64,000 nt of DNA from Herbinix sp. (lineage in GTDB: Bacteria; Bacillota; Clostridia; Lachnospirales; Lachnospiraceae), in contig JAQZBN010000008.1 in the NCBI GenBank assembly GCA_029238935.1, positions 62,001-126,000 on the forward strand, read 5' to 3'. Below the pieces are notes generated by a model. The model searched no databases and was not told the origin of the DNA. It was given only the letters and a program-made list of their open reading frames with translations. Made by a program: the position numbers and the translations under genes. Shown in pieces: positions 17,643 through 25,950 of this stretch. Each line of letters begins with the position of its first letter. Within the stretch, counting starts at the first letter, position 1.

Positions 17643-19334
17643 TTATTCTTCATCCTGTAATGCATCGTAGCCTACTTCTCCGGTTCGAACTTTTACAACA
17701 TTTTCAACATCATATACGAATATTTTACCATCACCGATGTTACCGGTATATAATGCTTTCCTTGCTTCCTGGATTACAAGATCAACAGGAACTTTACTTA
17801 CTACGATTTCTACCTGCACCTTAGGAAGTAAATTCATATCAAGCGGTACACCACGATAATACTCCGTCGCTCCTTTTTGAATGCCGCACCCTAATACATT
17901 GGTCACAGTCATACCGGTTACTCCAATCGCATTCATCGCTTGTTTTAAGGCTTCAAATTTATTTTGTTTTGCGATTATTTCAACCTTAGTAATTTTAGTT
18001 CCGGGTTTGTGATCGGAAGAATGATTTAACCTCGTTACAGGTATTGATGCTTCGACAGCTGCTGCAGCTGGTACCTTAAATACATCGGATACAGAGTCCA
18101 CAACCGGCATAAAGTCTGCATATGCACTTACTAAACCATGCTCATGAACATCAAGTCCATCCATCTCTTCTTCTCTGGAAACTCTGAGTCCTATGGTCTT
18201 TTTAATAACAAAGAAGGTGATCGTAATGGTTACAGCTACCCATCCAATTACCGCTAATACGCCAATTGCCTGAACACCTAGGAGATGGAAACCACCACCA
18301 TAGAATAAGCCGCCTTCTTCTGCAAATAAGCCTACCATCAAGGTTCCAAGTGCACCATTCACACCATGTACACCTACCGCTCCAACCGGATCGTCAATCT
18401 TTAAAACTTTATCAATAAATTCAATCCCAAGTACTACTGCAAAACCTGCAATGATACCTATTACAGCTGCACCAAATGGTGTAACTAGGTCACAGCCTGC
18501 TGTAATTGCAACCAGACCAGCTAGAGAACCATTGAGCGTCATGGATACATCCGGCTTCTTATACCTGATCCAGGTAAAGCACATTACAGTGATAGAAGCA
18601 ACTGCTGCTGCCAGATTCGTAGTTACGAAAATCTTACCCATAGCTATCAAGGTATCATCTCCAGTTGCGGATACGGTAGAGCCACCATTAAATCCAAACC
18701 AGCAGAACCAGAGAATAAATACACCAAGAGCACCTAACGTTAAGCTGTGACCTTGAATCGCCTTTGGCTTTCCATTTTTATCATACTTTCCAATACGAGG
18801 ACCTAATATTTTGGCTCCGATCAAGGAAGCAACACCACCAACCATATGAACTGCCGTTGATCCGGCAAAATCATGGAACCCTAACTGAGCAAGCCAGCCA
18901 CCACCCCAGATCCAGTGGCCTGACACCGGATAGATCACTGCACTAATTACCATACTATAAATACAGTATGCTGAGAATTTAGTTCTCTCTGCCATTGCAC
19001 CGGATACAATTGTTGCTGCCGTAGCACAAAAAACTGTTTGAAAAATCAAGAATGCCATTAACGGAACCCCATTTGGTAATATGCCGGAATAATCTCCTTT
19101 TACCATTGGGTCAAAACCGCCAATTAAGGAACCGGAACCTGCGAACATTATACCAAAACCTAATAACCAGTAGATCGGAGTTCCAAGGCTGAAATCCATT
19201 AAATTTTTCATAATAATGTTTCCTGCATTTTTAGCTCTGGTAAACCCCGTTTCCACCATAGCGAACCCAGCCTGCATAAAGAAAACCAAAGCAGCTGCAA
19301 CCAAAACCCATATCGTGTTTGCTGATGAATACAT
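17643..19334 (-). CDS. amt: Ammonium transporter fused to a PII (GlnK-like) domain
   Basis: A 563-residue fusion. Residues 1 to about 400 form an eleven-helix Amt channel (FAMVETGFTRAKNAGNI, DFAGSTAVHMVGG, FGFNGGSTVSA, GVHGVNGALGTL), which conducts ammonium. After a linker, residues 443-563 are a complete PII signal protein: TKVEIIAKQNKFEALKQAM, T-loop GCGIQKGATEYYRG, LPKVQVEIVV and TGNIGDGKIFVYDVENVVKVRTGE. PII normally plugs Amt according to 2-oxoglutarate, ATP and ADP; here the plug is tethered. The position of the uridylylated Tyr51 is Leu498, so control by uridylylation at that site is excluded. A promoter and attenuator-like leader precede it. Amt-PII fusions are known in some bacteria but are uncommon. 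Confidence 0.95.
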   Translation of the reverse strand: MYSSANTIWVLVAAALVFFMQAGFAMVETGFTRAKNAGNIIMKNLMDFSLGTPIYWLLGFGIMFAGSGSLIGGFDPMVKGDYSGILPNGVPLMAFLIFQTVFCATAATIVSGAMAERTKFSAYCIYSMVISAVIYPVSGHWIWGGGWLAQLGFHDFAGSTAVHMVGGVASLIGAKILGPRIGKYDKNGKPKAIQGHSLTLGALGVFILWFCWFGFNGGSTVSATGDDTLIAMGKIFVTTNLAAAVASITVMCFTWIRYKKPDVSMTLNGSLAGLVAITAGCDLVTPFGAAVIGIIAGFAVVLGIEFIDKVLKIDDPVGAVGVHGVNGALGTLMVGLFAEEGGLFYGGGFHLLGVQAIGVLAVIGWVAVTITITFFVIKKTIGLRVSREEEMDGLDVHEHGLVSAYADFMPVVDSVSDVFKVPAAAAVEASIPVTRLNHSSDHKPGTKITKVEIIAKQNKFEALKQAMNAIGVTGMTVTNVLGCGIQKGATEYYRGVPLDMNLLPKVQVEIVVSKVPVDLVIQEARKALYTGNIGDGKIFVYDVENVVKVRTGEVGYDALQDEE

Positions 19335-19355
19335 AATTTTTCCCTCCTAATAGAA

Positions 19356-19395
19356 AAGACGTGTATCGCAGGCTAGCCTCTGCAGTACACGTCTT
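19356..19395 (-). promoter_or_regulatory. Second hairpin in the amt leader
   Basis: Perfect 10-base arms (AAGACGTGTA/TACACGTCTT) with further internal pairing, ending about eight bases before the TAGGAGGG ribosome binding site. It has no T-run, so it is not a terminator. It may protect the message or gate the ribosome site. Confidence 0.5.
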
Positions 19396-19413
19396 CGCGT
19401 AATATTTTAATAG

Positions 19414-19449
19414 CAAAAAAGGAGCTGTAAGTAATACCTACAGCTCCTT
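19414..19449 (-). terminator. Attenuator-like terminator in the amt leader
   Basis: Perfect 11-base arms (AAGGAGCTGTA/TACAGCTCCTT), a 9-base loop and a run of six T on the minus strand. It lies downstream of the promoter at 19474-19502 and upstream of the amt ATG, so full-length amt message requires read-through. Any upstream transcript from 19659 would also end here. Confidence 0.75.
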
Positions 19450-19473
19450 CGCTATTAATTAATTTATGTTGAT

Positions 19474-19502
19474 AGTATATGAGTGAAAATCACTTTTGTC
19501 AA
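19474..19502 (-). promoter_or_regulatory. Sigma-A promoter of amt with internal dyad
   Basis: Minus-strand TTGACA and TATACT separated by exactly 17 bases. The spacer contains the dyad AGTGA-TTT-TCACT, a candidate operator. The predicted start leaves only about 18 bases before the terminator hairpin. Confidence 0.75.
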
Positions 19503-19658
19503 TCTAAAAACGAATAAAAGTTTATCTTTATTAAAAATATAGAAAATAATTCACAAAAGACTGACTATTTTGTGTTATTTTAATAATTTACATAATAATC
19601 AGTTTTGACCATTGTTTGTTGATGAATCTGTCAATATATCAAAATGTTTATCAGTGTC

Positions 19659-20375
19659 TTACTTTGAATCATGATACTCCCTGCATGCAGTAAGATATGA
19701 TAAGATCAATGGATGAGGATTATCTGGGGTAGAACTTAGTTGAGGTTGGAATAAGGATGCAACATAAAAACGCTTTTCCGGTAGTTCCATCAATCTTGCT
19801 TCCCCTTGCTCATCCATACCTGCTACTATAAACCCATGCTCATCTAGCAATTTCTGATAGGTCGGATTTACACCAAAGTTACAATTATATCGTTCCGTAA
19901 TCACTCTATTTTTATAGTAGGAAAGTACCATAGTATTCTCCTTCAAATATATTTGCTTGGTTTCACCTAGCAAAGAGCAGCTTAGGGCGGTAATAAAAAG
20001 ATCACCGTGTGTGGTATCGTATTCCGGATGTCCTGCATTATGAAATCCTAAAATATTTCGGATATACTCGAGTACTGCATGCTGAAACCCTCCACAGGTA
20101 CCGATGAATGGAATATCATTTTCTCTGGCATATTGTATCCCTGTGATTGCCCCAAGCATACTATTGTAGGGGCTTCCAGGGGAGCACCAAATTCCGTCAT
20201 AACCTTTTAATTGCTTGTCGGGATTTTGTTCTAAATTTTCCGTTGGTACCCACTGTAAAGAGACATCAAGATCCAGGTGTCTTGCACAATGCTGTATCGC
20301 TTCATTTGTGGCTTTGTGAGCAGGACGCTTCAGATCAAAATCACCAATGATTCCTATCAAAATCTTATCTTTCAT
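19659..20375 (-). CDS. CTP-synthase-like class I amidotransferase domain protein
   Basis: A 238-residue stand-alone glutamine amidotransferase fold, resembling the C-terminal half of CTP synthase (IGIIGDFDLKRPAHKATNEAIQHC, GYDGIWCSPGSPY, GTCGGFQHAVLEY). The nucleophile Cys94 is kept. The catalytic His and Glu of the usual FHPE motif are both replaced by Gln (Q210 and Q212 in FQPQLSS), so normal glutaminase action is unlikely. There is no synthetase domain. It is the gene before amt, and may be a ligand-binding or other hydrolase relative. Such single-domain relatives are annotated as 'CTP synthase' in databases, which is probably misleading. Confidence 0.75.
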   Translation of the reverse strand: MKDKILIGIIGDFDLKRPAHKATNEAIQHCARHLDLDVSLQWVPTENLEQNPDKQLKGYDGIWCSPGSPYNSMLGAITGIQYARENDIPFIGTCGGFQHAVLEYIRNILGFHNAGHPEYDTTHGDLFITALSCSLLGETKQIYLKENTMVLSYYKNRVITERYNCNFGVNPTYQKLLDEHGFIVAGMDEQGEARLMELPEKRFYVASLFQPQLSSTPDNPHPLILSYLTACREYHDSK

Positions 20376-20512
20376 AAGTCTCCTCCGTTTCGTTAGTTAC
20401 ATCCCTTTCTTAATCAAAATTTACATGATTGATAACCTTTTTACACGGAATCAGCAACCATATTCTGCATTTATCTAATAATTTCATAACTCATAGTGTA
20501 ACATTGTAGCAT

Positions 20513-20552
20513 AAAAAAAGATAGTAAAATATGTATATTCCACTATCTTTTT
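20513..20552 (-). terminator. Intrinsic terminator after nrdJ
   Basis: Arms AAAGATAGT/ACTATCTTT around a 17-base loop, with A and T tracts outside, giving a T-run on the minus strand (and a shorter one on the plus strand). It lies 45 bases past the nrdJ stop. Confidence 0.75.
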
Positions 20553-20596
20553 ATTAGGATAAAACTACATTTTATTCTATATTATTTCATAAATCA

Positions 20597-22573
20597 TTAC
20601 CTGATTGGGCAAGCACCGGATTCGCATTCCTTATCCAGGATCTCCCTATCCTCATCGTTATCAAAGGATGCCAGTAGATCATAATCAATCCCTTTTACTT
20701 TTTTAATTCGTTCTTCATAATCTTCTTTTGTCGTACATTCATAAGGTAGCAACGGATAGGTCTCCTCAAATAGGGGCAGGAAGGTAATTCCTACCAACTC
20801 CAGCTGTTCGATTGCTCCAACTTCATATTTCGTCTTTCCCTCCGGAGCTTTTATCGGAAATTCGATTACTTTGATCGTACAGTTCTCATCCGTCTGTCCG
20901 ACCTCATTATGAATTGGAAAACTTCCTTGCTTCTCAATCATTTTATACAATGGATCCGATGCTGATATTCTTATTCTACGAATGTAATAATTGGAATGGG
21001 CATAATGGATTCCCGAGCTTACACAGGGAAGTGTGGAAAGGCTTCCTTCCGGCTTAATGGTTGTCATTAATTCAGGAACGGAAATACCCAGCTCGTTACA
21101 ATATTTTCTTCCTTCTTCATGTACCACTTCACGTAAATCCCTTAGAAGTATGGCCAAATCTTCATAGCTCATATGAGTTTTATTAACCATATCCATCATT
21201 CCTGTTAAGGAAATACCAATAATTCTGTCTTCCTGCATCACTTTATCCCATTCTGGTAATTCCACTTCCACTAAGGTCATACGGATTGCAACCCTGGTGG
21301 ATAAACGAAGCGTCTCTTTCAGCTGCATTAGATCTAATTTATTTTCCTCATTCACAAAGGAAACCAGATTGTTGGTTGTAAGATTACAACACTGCTTGGA
21401 TTGCAATAGTATTTCACCACAGGGATTCGTACCATGGAAGGTAGTTTTGCGTCTGGAAGCCACCATTCCATTAATAAATCCAGGTTCACCGTTGATTCGA
21501 ATAGACCCAAGAATTTCTTTGATTCTCTCTAAGGATGGTCTGTGGGTATACAGCACTGAATTATTGCTCATACGGCGATGGGAAATCTCTGGGTCTTCTA
21601 TCCACTGTCCGTCCACTACTTTATAAATGTTTCTTTTGGCAGTAATAACCTCTTCATCTTCTTCATCACAGATCACCATCATTGCACTGCGTCTGACCCC
21701 ACCAGATACTACATTCTCACTTATGATTGTAGCGATATCCAAGATATCAATGGTTTTTAAGTTTTCACCATCTCTTAGCGCAAATACTCGGTTCATCTTC
21801 TCAAACATTCTTTGGATGGACTTATGTCCTGATGCTCTACCACCAAAACGTTTCAATCGTTCTCCCTCGGGACGAACAAAGCTGTAATCAATTCTAATTT
21901 TATTAATATCATTAAATTCAGACTCTGTCACAAATCGGAAATACAATTCTAAAGCATCGCACCAGCCTTCCTTGCTGTCACCGATGGTTAATGTAAGAAT
22001 AGAACTATCTATGTTATCGATATGATATCTGGTATGTTCCATGGCTTCCTTAGTCGTACCTAGCCGAACAGTCGGGTCATAATAACTCTCCATCGGAACA
22101 TGTCTGGTATTTTGTATTTGAGCCACCAAATCCCTACTAATGCGAATTCCCACACCGCTACCAACCATAAGAAGATAGAATACATCCACCAGATCCTTTA
22201 ATTTCTGAACCATAGTAAATGCACAATTATAATTCGATAGCGGATATTCCTTCACGATTTCCGTTCCGCCCATATAGAGAGTTCTGCCGGAAGTAAAAGT
22301 CTTTAAATGATACAGTCGATCAAATAAAGCCTCTGCTTCTTTTCGTTCCTCCTGCTCATTTAGTTGTATTCCGCTCTTCTTTTTATATTGAATCCCTAAT
22401 CCTATATTGTATTCTGTTGTTCTAAGTACCGTTTCATACCAGTTTTCTCTACGTTTTTTATCTTCCAAATATCTGGAATAGGTTCTTAGATATACAAATT
22501 CGCCAATATGGCTTAGCGGAGTTTTCTCATTCTTATAATTGGATAAAAACTCATCTGATAATATATGTTCCAT
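20597..22573 (-). CDS. nrdJ: Adenosylcobalamin-dependent (class II) ribonucleoside-triphosphate reductase
   Basis: Reduces ribonucleoside triphosphates to deoxy forms using coenzyme B12. About 658 residues, of the monomeric Lactobacillus type. Visible motifs are NCAFTMVQ (first redox cysteine), NPCGEILLQSKQCCNL (Asn, thiyl-radical Cys and Glu of the active site, plus the partner Cys) and the C-terminal CESGACPIR pair that reduces the active site. The ATG at 22588 has no ribosome binding site; the ATG at 22573 lies nine bases after GGAG and gives an N-terminus (MEHILSDEFL) like that of relatives, so I prefer it. It is controlled by a strong promoter with NrdR boxes. No B12 riboswitch was recognised in the roughly 250-base leader. 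Confidence 0.93.
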   Translation of the reverse strand: MEHILSDEFLSNYKNEKTPLSHIGEFVYLRTYSRYLEDKKRRENWYETVLRTTEYNIGLGIQYKKKSGIQLNEQEERKEAEALFDRLYHLKTFTSGRTLYMGGTEIVKEYPLSNYNCAFTMVQKLKDLVDVFYLLMVGSGVGIRISRDLVAQIQNTRHVPMESYYDPTVRLGTTKEAMEHTRYHIDNIDSSILTLTIGDSKEGWCDALELYFRFVTESEFNDINKIRIDYSFVRPEGERLKRFGGRASGHKSIQRMFEKMNRVFALRDGENLKTIDILDIATIISENVVSGGVRRSAMMVICDEEDEEVITAKRNIYKVVDGQWIEDPEISHRRMSNNSVLYTHRPSLERIKEILGSIRINGEPGFINGMVASRRKTTFHGTNPCGEILLQSKQCCNLTTNNLVSFVNEENKLDLMQLKETLRLSTRVAIRMTLVEVELPEWDKVMQEDRIIGISLTGMMDMVNKTHMSYEDLAILLRDLREVVHEEGRKYCNELGISVPELMTTIKPEGSLSTLPCVSSGIHYAHSNYYIRRIRISASDPLYKMIEKQGSFPIHNEVGQTDENCTIKVIEFPIKAPEGKTKYEVGAIEQLELVGITFLPLFEETYPLLPYECTTKEDYEERIKKVKGIDYDLLASFDNDEDREILDKECESGACPIR

Positions 22574-22686
22574 GTTAACAATCTCCATTTCCCAAGGAAG
22601 TATGAGTTCCTTTTTAGTTATGTATTAAGTTCATTGTTGATTTCTTAATGTTCTTTATTTTACTTTTACATTCTGCTTTCAAGCAA

Positions 22687-22724
22687 ACATTGTTTAGCAG
22701 ACATTGCTTAACTAACATTGCTTA
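22687..22724. repeat. Three 14-bp direct repeats in the nrdJ leader
   Basis: ACATTGTTTA, ACATTGCTTA and ACATTGCTTA occur at 22687, 22701 and 22715, period exactly 14. They lie between the nrdJ promoter and its start codon, inside the transcribed leader. Function unknown. Confidence 0.6.
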
Positions 22725-22810
22725 TGTAAACTTCTTTCCTTATGATATTCTTACCTTATGTAATATTCTTTACTAAAGTATTCGAAATAAAACCACATTT
22801 ATTTTCCATT

Positions 22811-22859
22811 ACACAATATATTGTGTTATTATTATACATTTGCACTATATATATGTCAA
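22811..22859 (-). promoter_or_regulatory. nrdJ promoter with two NrdR boxes
   Basis: Minus-strand TTGACA (22854-22859) and TATAAT (22831-22836), spacer exactly 17. A perfect 16-base palindrome ACACAATATATTGTGT (22811-22826), matching the known NrdR box, lies just downstream of the -10. A weaker box (22842-22857, core TATATATAGTG) overlaps the -35 and spacer. The box centres are 31 bases apart, the usual three helical turns. Confidence 0.85.
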
Positions 22860-22920
22860 TCCTGAATCTTAAAAATGATTGCTATTATCATCTAGTCAGT
22901 ATTTCCTAGAACTTTTCAAT

Positions 22921-22946
22921 AAAAAAGGGAGCTTCACTCGCTCCCT
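22921..22946 (-). terminator. Terminator overlapping the end of the carboxypeptidase gene
   Basis: Arms AGGGAGC/GCTCCCT with a 7-base loop and six T on the minus strand. The 5' arm encodes the last codons and the loop contains the TGA stop, so the coding end and terminator are shared. Confidence 0.85.
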
Positions 22947-23950
22947 AGGGTTAATGTTATACTCTCATATATATTAACAGCGTCTGTAATATTGTACTGT
23001 TCCGTACTATGATCACCAGCTGCATCTGCTGACACAAAGATATATTCTTTTCCATCAATTTCTGCTAAGCTGGCCAAGCATAAACCCGCTTCACTGGTAA
23101 ATCCTGTCTTCCCTCCAAGAATCTTACTGTGGGAAAGTTGGTAACCTTTTAATTTATCGAATAGAGTGCTGTTATACGTTATTCCTCCCGAATGGAGATT
23201 CGTTGCAGGGGTACTGTGTCTTGATGCTGTAAATACGTCCCGAAACGTAGGATTTTCAAGGGCATATTCTAGAAGAAGTGCCAGATCTTCCGCAGTTGTA
23301 TAATGATCTTCATCGTGTAGTCCGGTAGCATTGGTAAAATTCGTGTTATTCATTCCAAGTTCCCTGGCCTTTTTATTCATTAATTCTGTAAAAGCCTCTT
23401 CTGAGCCGGAGATCTCATCAGCAAGACCAATACAGCACTCTGCTCCAGAGGGAAGTAATACTCCATAAATTAAATCAATTGCCGCAACCTCTTCCTTAGG
23501 TAAAAAACCTGCTAAGGATGCATCCTCCTCATATAACTTCCGAAACATCGAGGTAGATAAGACGATCTCTTGATTTAGATCCTGTAAGCTCTCAATTGCG
23601 ACTAAAGCTGTCATTATCTTTGTTAAAGACGCCGGATAAAGTTTCTCATCACTATTTTTTTTGAATAATACCTTTTGATCCTCCAGTCTGACTAAGATGG
23701 CATTGTTGCTGTGTAAATAATCAATACCTTCTAGTTCATCACCTGTCTCTGCTTCCTCACTCGTTGCATTGAGTGGAATTGTTTGAGTTGGATAGGGTGT
23801 GTTTGTCCATTGACCGGAACCATCTGCTTCCTTTTGTACTGCTTGAAATAACTCAATACTCTTATATCCAGCGATCACTCCCAGTGTTATAATACAAAAT
23901 AAAATAATTACGTTGCTCCACCGAATTTTTTTATATTTTCTTTTCGACAT
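22934..23950 (-). CDS. Serine D-alanyl-D-alanine carboxypeptidase (peptidase S11)
   Basis: A 338-residue exported enzyme anchored by an N-terminal helix (about 13-30), which trims the terminal D-Ala from peptidoglycan stems. Active-site motifs are S108-x-x-K111 (YPASLTKIM), SGA in LPSGAECCIGLA in the SxN position (Asn replaced by Ala, a change seen in some clostridial relatives as I recall) and KTG in LGGKTGFTSEAG. The expected C-terminal domain of PBP5 is absent, so it is the short form. It lies downstream of a VanRS-like pair with about 115 bases between, and its upstream region carries a TCTTAA/ACTTAT pair like that before vanR. It may serve the VanY role using a different enzyme family. 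Confidence 0.9.
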   Translation of the reverse strand: MSKRKYKKIRWSNVIILFCIITLGVIAGYKSIELFQAVQKEADGSGQWTNTPYPTQTIPLNATSEEAETGDELEGIDYLHSNNAILVRLEDQKVLFKKNSDEKLYPASLTKIMTALVAIESLQDLNQEIVLSTSMFRKLYEEDASLAGFLPKEEVAAIDLIYGVLLPSGAECCIGLADEISGSEEAFTELMNKKARELGMNNTNFTNATGLHDEDHYTTAEDLALLLEYALENPTFRDVFTASRHSTPATNLHSGGITYNSTLFDKLKGYQLSHSKILGGKTGFTSEAGLCLASLAEIDGKEYIFVSADAAGDHSTEQYNITDAVNIYESITLTLGSE

Positions 23951-24009
23951 AATAAAAACTCCTTTCTATTCTATTAAACCAAATGGAGAGGAGTTCTGTT
24001 TTAAAATAT

Positions 24010-24026
24010 ACTTATTAAATTCTTAA
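24010..24026. promoter_or_regulatory. Candidate VanR-like box before the carboxypeptidase gene
   Basis: ACTTAT at 24010 and TCTTAA at 24021 (plus-strand reading), 11 bases apart, the same spacing and sequence type as the triple repeat before the response regulator gene. Suggestive only. Confidence 0.35.
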
Positions 24027-24066
24027 TATTTTATTATGATTTATGGAACAGATGAATCACAACATC

Positions 24067-25188
24067 TTAGTCCGGTAACTTAACCGTAAAGATTGTTCTC
24101 CCTTCTTTACTGTCTGCTGTAATTGATCCGCCATGGGCATTTACTATGTTTTTTGCTATTGCCAGTCCTAGACCGGCACCGCCGGTATTCGAAGAGCGCG
24201 CATTATCCAGACGATAAAACTTATCAAAGATTGTTTCTAACTTACCAGCCGGAATGTCGTTACCCTGATTCGTAAAGGTGATAACGATTTCTTTCCCTAT
24301 TTTTTTTGCAGAAATTTGAATCGTGCTGTTATCACTACTGTAAGCAATTGCGTTCTTCATGATATTATTAAATACCCTAGCCAGTTTGTCTGCATCACCA
24401 TATAGGATAAGATTATCCTGTGCTTCCACTTCCGCTGTTTTTCCATCCAGGACCATCGTAGGGTAGAACTCATCTGCCATCTGCATCAGCATATAAGGAA
24501 GCTTGATTTCCTGCTTTTCAATGATAATAGTCTGAAGATTAAATCTTGTAATCTCAAAGAACTCATTGATCAGCTGCTCTAATCGATATGCTTTATCTAA
24601 CGTAATCTTTACATATTTCGCTTTCTGTTCTATCGGCATGTCTTGTGCCTCTTCCAAAAGGCTCAAATAACCGATGACTGAGGTGAGTGGTGTTTTAATA
24701 TCATGAGCCAGGTAAACCACCAGATCGTTCTTTCGCTGCTCTGCTTCTTGTGCATCATGAGCTCTTTTCTCCAATGTATTCTTTACGGTGTTCAACTTTT
24801 TCTCAATAAACTCCATCTCCTGGGAAAGTCGGATATCACCATTCTTCTCCTCTACCAGTTGGTTGATACCGGAACTTACTTCATTAAAATACCTCGTAAG
24901 TCTTGATAACGCCTGATAAAATATAAATAATAGAATGATAAAGTAACCGATGGCCATCCAAACATATTTATAATTTCGAAAGATCTGACGGTATCGATAC
25001 CTTGCCTCCTCATCACTAAAGCTTAAAATTCTTTTGCAAAAGGTCACAAAACCTTCGGCAAACGGATCTTGAAAGATTCCATCAATGAATAAGGTCATTA
25101 TGATAAATCCCGTCGCAAGAGAAATCAAGGCACATAAGATAACCCATATAAATAGCTTCCTCTTCAGTTTGACAAAATCATTTTTCAA
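24067..25188 (-). CDS. VanS-like sensor histidine kinase
   Basis: A 373-residue membrane kinase. Two helices (about 12-34 and 76-96) flank a short extracellular loop. The cytoplasmic part has the H box in VVYLAHDIKTPLTSVIGYLSLLEE, the N box in NIMKNAIAYS and the G boxes in GGAGLGLAIAKNIVNAHGG. The wording of the H-box region is very close to VanS of glycopeptide-resistance systems. Its start overlaps the response-regulator gene by 11 bases, showing translational coupling. No vanH/A/X-type ligase genes are in the window, so this is a van-like regulator without the resistance genes nearby. It probably senses envelope stress or cell-wall antibiotics. Confidence 0.9.
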   Translation of the reverse strand: MKNDFVKLKRKLFIWVILCALISLATGFIIMTLFIDGIFQDPFAEGFVTFCKRILSFSDEEARYRYRQIFRNYKYVWMAIGYFIILLFIFYQALSRLTRYFNEVSSGINQLVEEKNGDIRLSQEMEFIEKKLNTVKNTLEKRAHDAQEAEQRKNDLVVYLAHDIKTPLTSVIGYLSLLEEAQDMPIEQKAKYVKITLDKAYRLEQLINEFFEITRFNLQTIIIEKQEIKLPYMLMQMADEFYPTMVLDGKTAEVEAQDNLILYGDADKLARVFNNIMKNAIAYSSDNSTIQISAKKIGKEIVITFTNQGNDIPAGKLETIFDKFYRLDNARSSNTGGAGLGLAIAKNIVNAHGGSITADSKEGRTIFTVKLPD

Positions 25189-25879
25189 TTTTATACCCCA
25201 CTCCCCATACGGTTTTTATATACTTTGGATGTTCGATCGAATCATTCATTTTCTCTCTTATATGGCGGATATGCACCATTACTGTATTGTTATTATTTGT
25301 AAAATATTTTTCACCCCAAACTTTATGGAATAGTTCTTCCGAGCTAACCACTCTTCCTCGATTTGAGCAAAGAATCCATAGGATTGAAAATTCAATGGGA
25401 GTCAATTGCAGTTCCCGTTCATTCAAGATACATTTATGGGTATCCTTTTCTATAATTAAACCTGAGAAGGCTATAATATTCTCTTCTTCTTTTTCTGTGT
25501 CCGGTCTGTTATACATCGTATAGCGGCGGACTTGAGCCTTCACCCTGGCTACCACTTCTAGAGGGCGAAAGGGTTTTGTTATATAATCATCTGCTCCTAA
25601 GGTAAGCCCTGTTATCTTATCAATCTCCTGCTCTTTTGCTGTCAGCATAATTACGGGAAAATTATGATTTTCTCTAATCTTTCTGCAGATTGTAAATCCA
25701 TCCATATCCGGAAGCATAACATCTAAAATTGCCAAGTCCAATTTCACGGAATTAACACAATCCAAAGCTTCCTTCCCATTATAAAATTTATATATAGTAA
25801 AGCCTTCATTTTTGAGGTAAACCTCCACCAAATCGGCTATTTCTTTCTCATCATCTACAACAAGAATTGTTCCGTTCAT
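25178..25879 (-). CDS. VanR-like response regulator (OmpR family)
   Basis: A 233-residue two-domain regulator. The receiver has D9, D10, the phosphorylated Asp53 (LAILDVMLPD) and the switch residues in MLTAKEQ and DDYITKPF. The C-terminal winged helix (LTPIEFSILWILCSNRGRVVSSEELFHKVWGEKY) is OmpR-type. Receiver wording (LVVDDEKEIADLVEVYLKNEGF) closely follows VanR. It is cotranscribed with the kinase. Three direct repeats at 25951-25978, 11 bases apart, are a likely autoregulatory site. Confidence 0.92.
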   Translation of the reverse strand: MNGTILVVDDEKEIADLVEVYLKNEGFTIYKFYNGKEALDCVNSVKLDLAILDVMLPDMDGFTICRKIRENHNFPVIMLTAKEQEIDKITGLTLGADDYITKPFRPLEVVARVKAQVRRYTMYNRPDTEKEEENIIAFSGLIIEKDTHKCILNERELQLTPIEFSILWILCSNRGRVVSSEELFHKVWGEKYFTNNNNTVMVHIRHIREKMNDSIEHPKYIKTVWGVGYKIEK

Positions 25880-25950
25880 TTTTCCACCACTTTCTATAAC
25901 CTTTTCACCTGTTTATTATATCATCGGAGAAATAAGCGAGCTAATTTTTA

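Noticed and set aside
19356..19465. ANTAR-type tandem hairpins in the amt leader
   Set aside because: The loops do not show the required hexaloop with A at position 1 and G at position 4.
22573..22830. Cobalamin riboswitch before the B12-dependent reductase
   Set aside because: I could not find the B12-box core or the expected multi-stem arrangement.
22934..25879. Complete glycopeptide resistance cluster
   Set aside because: No ligase, dehydrogenase or dipeptidase genes (vanA/G, H, X, T, W) are present near the VanRS-like pair.
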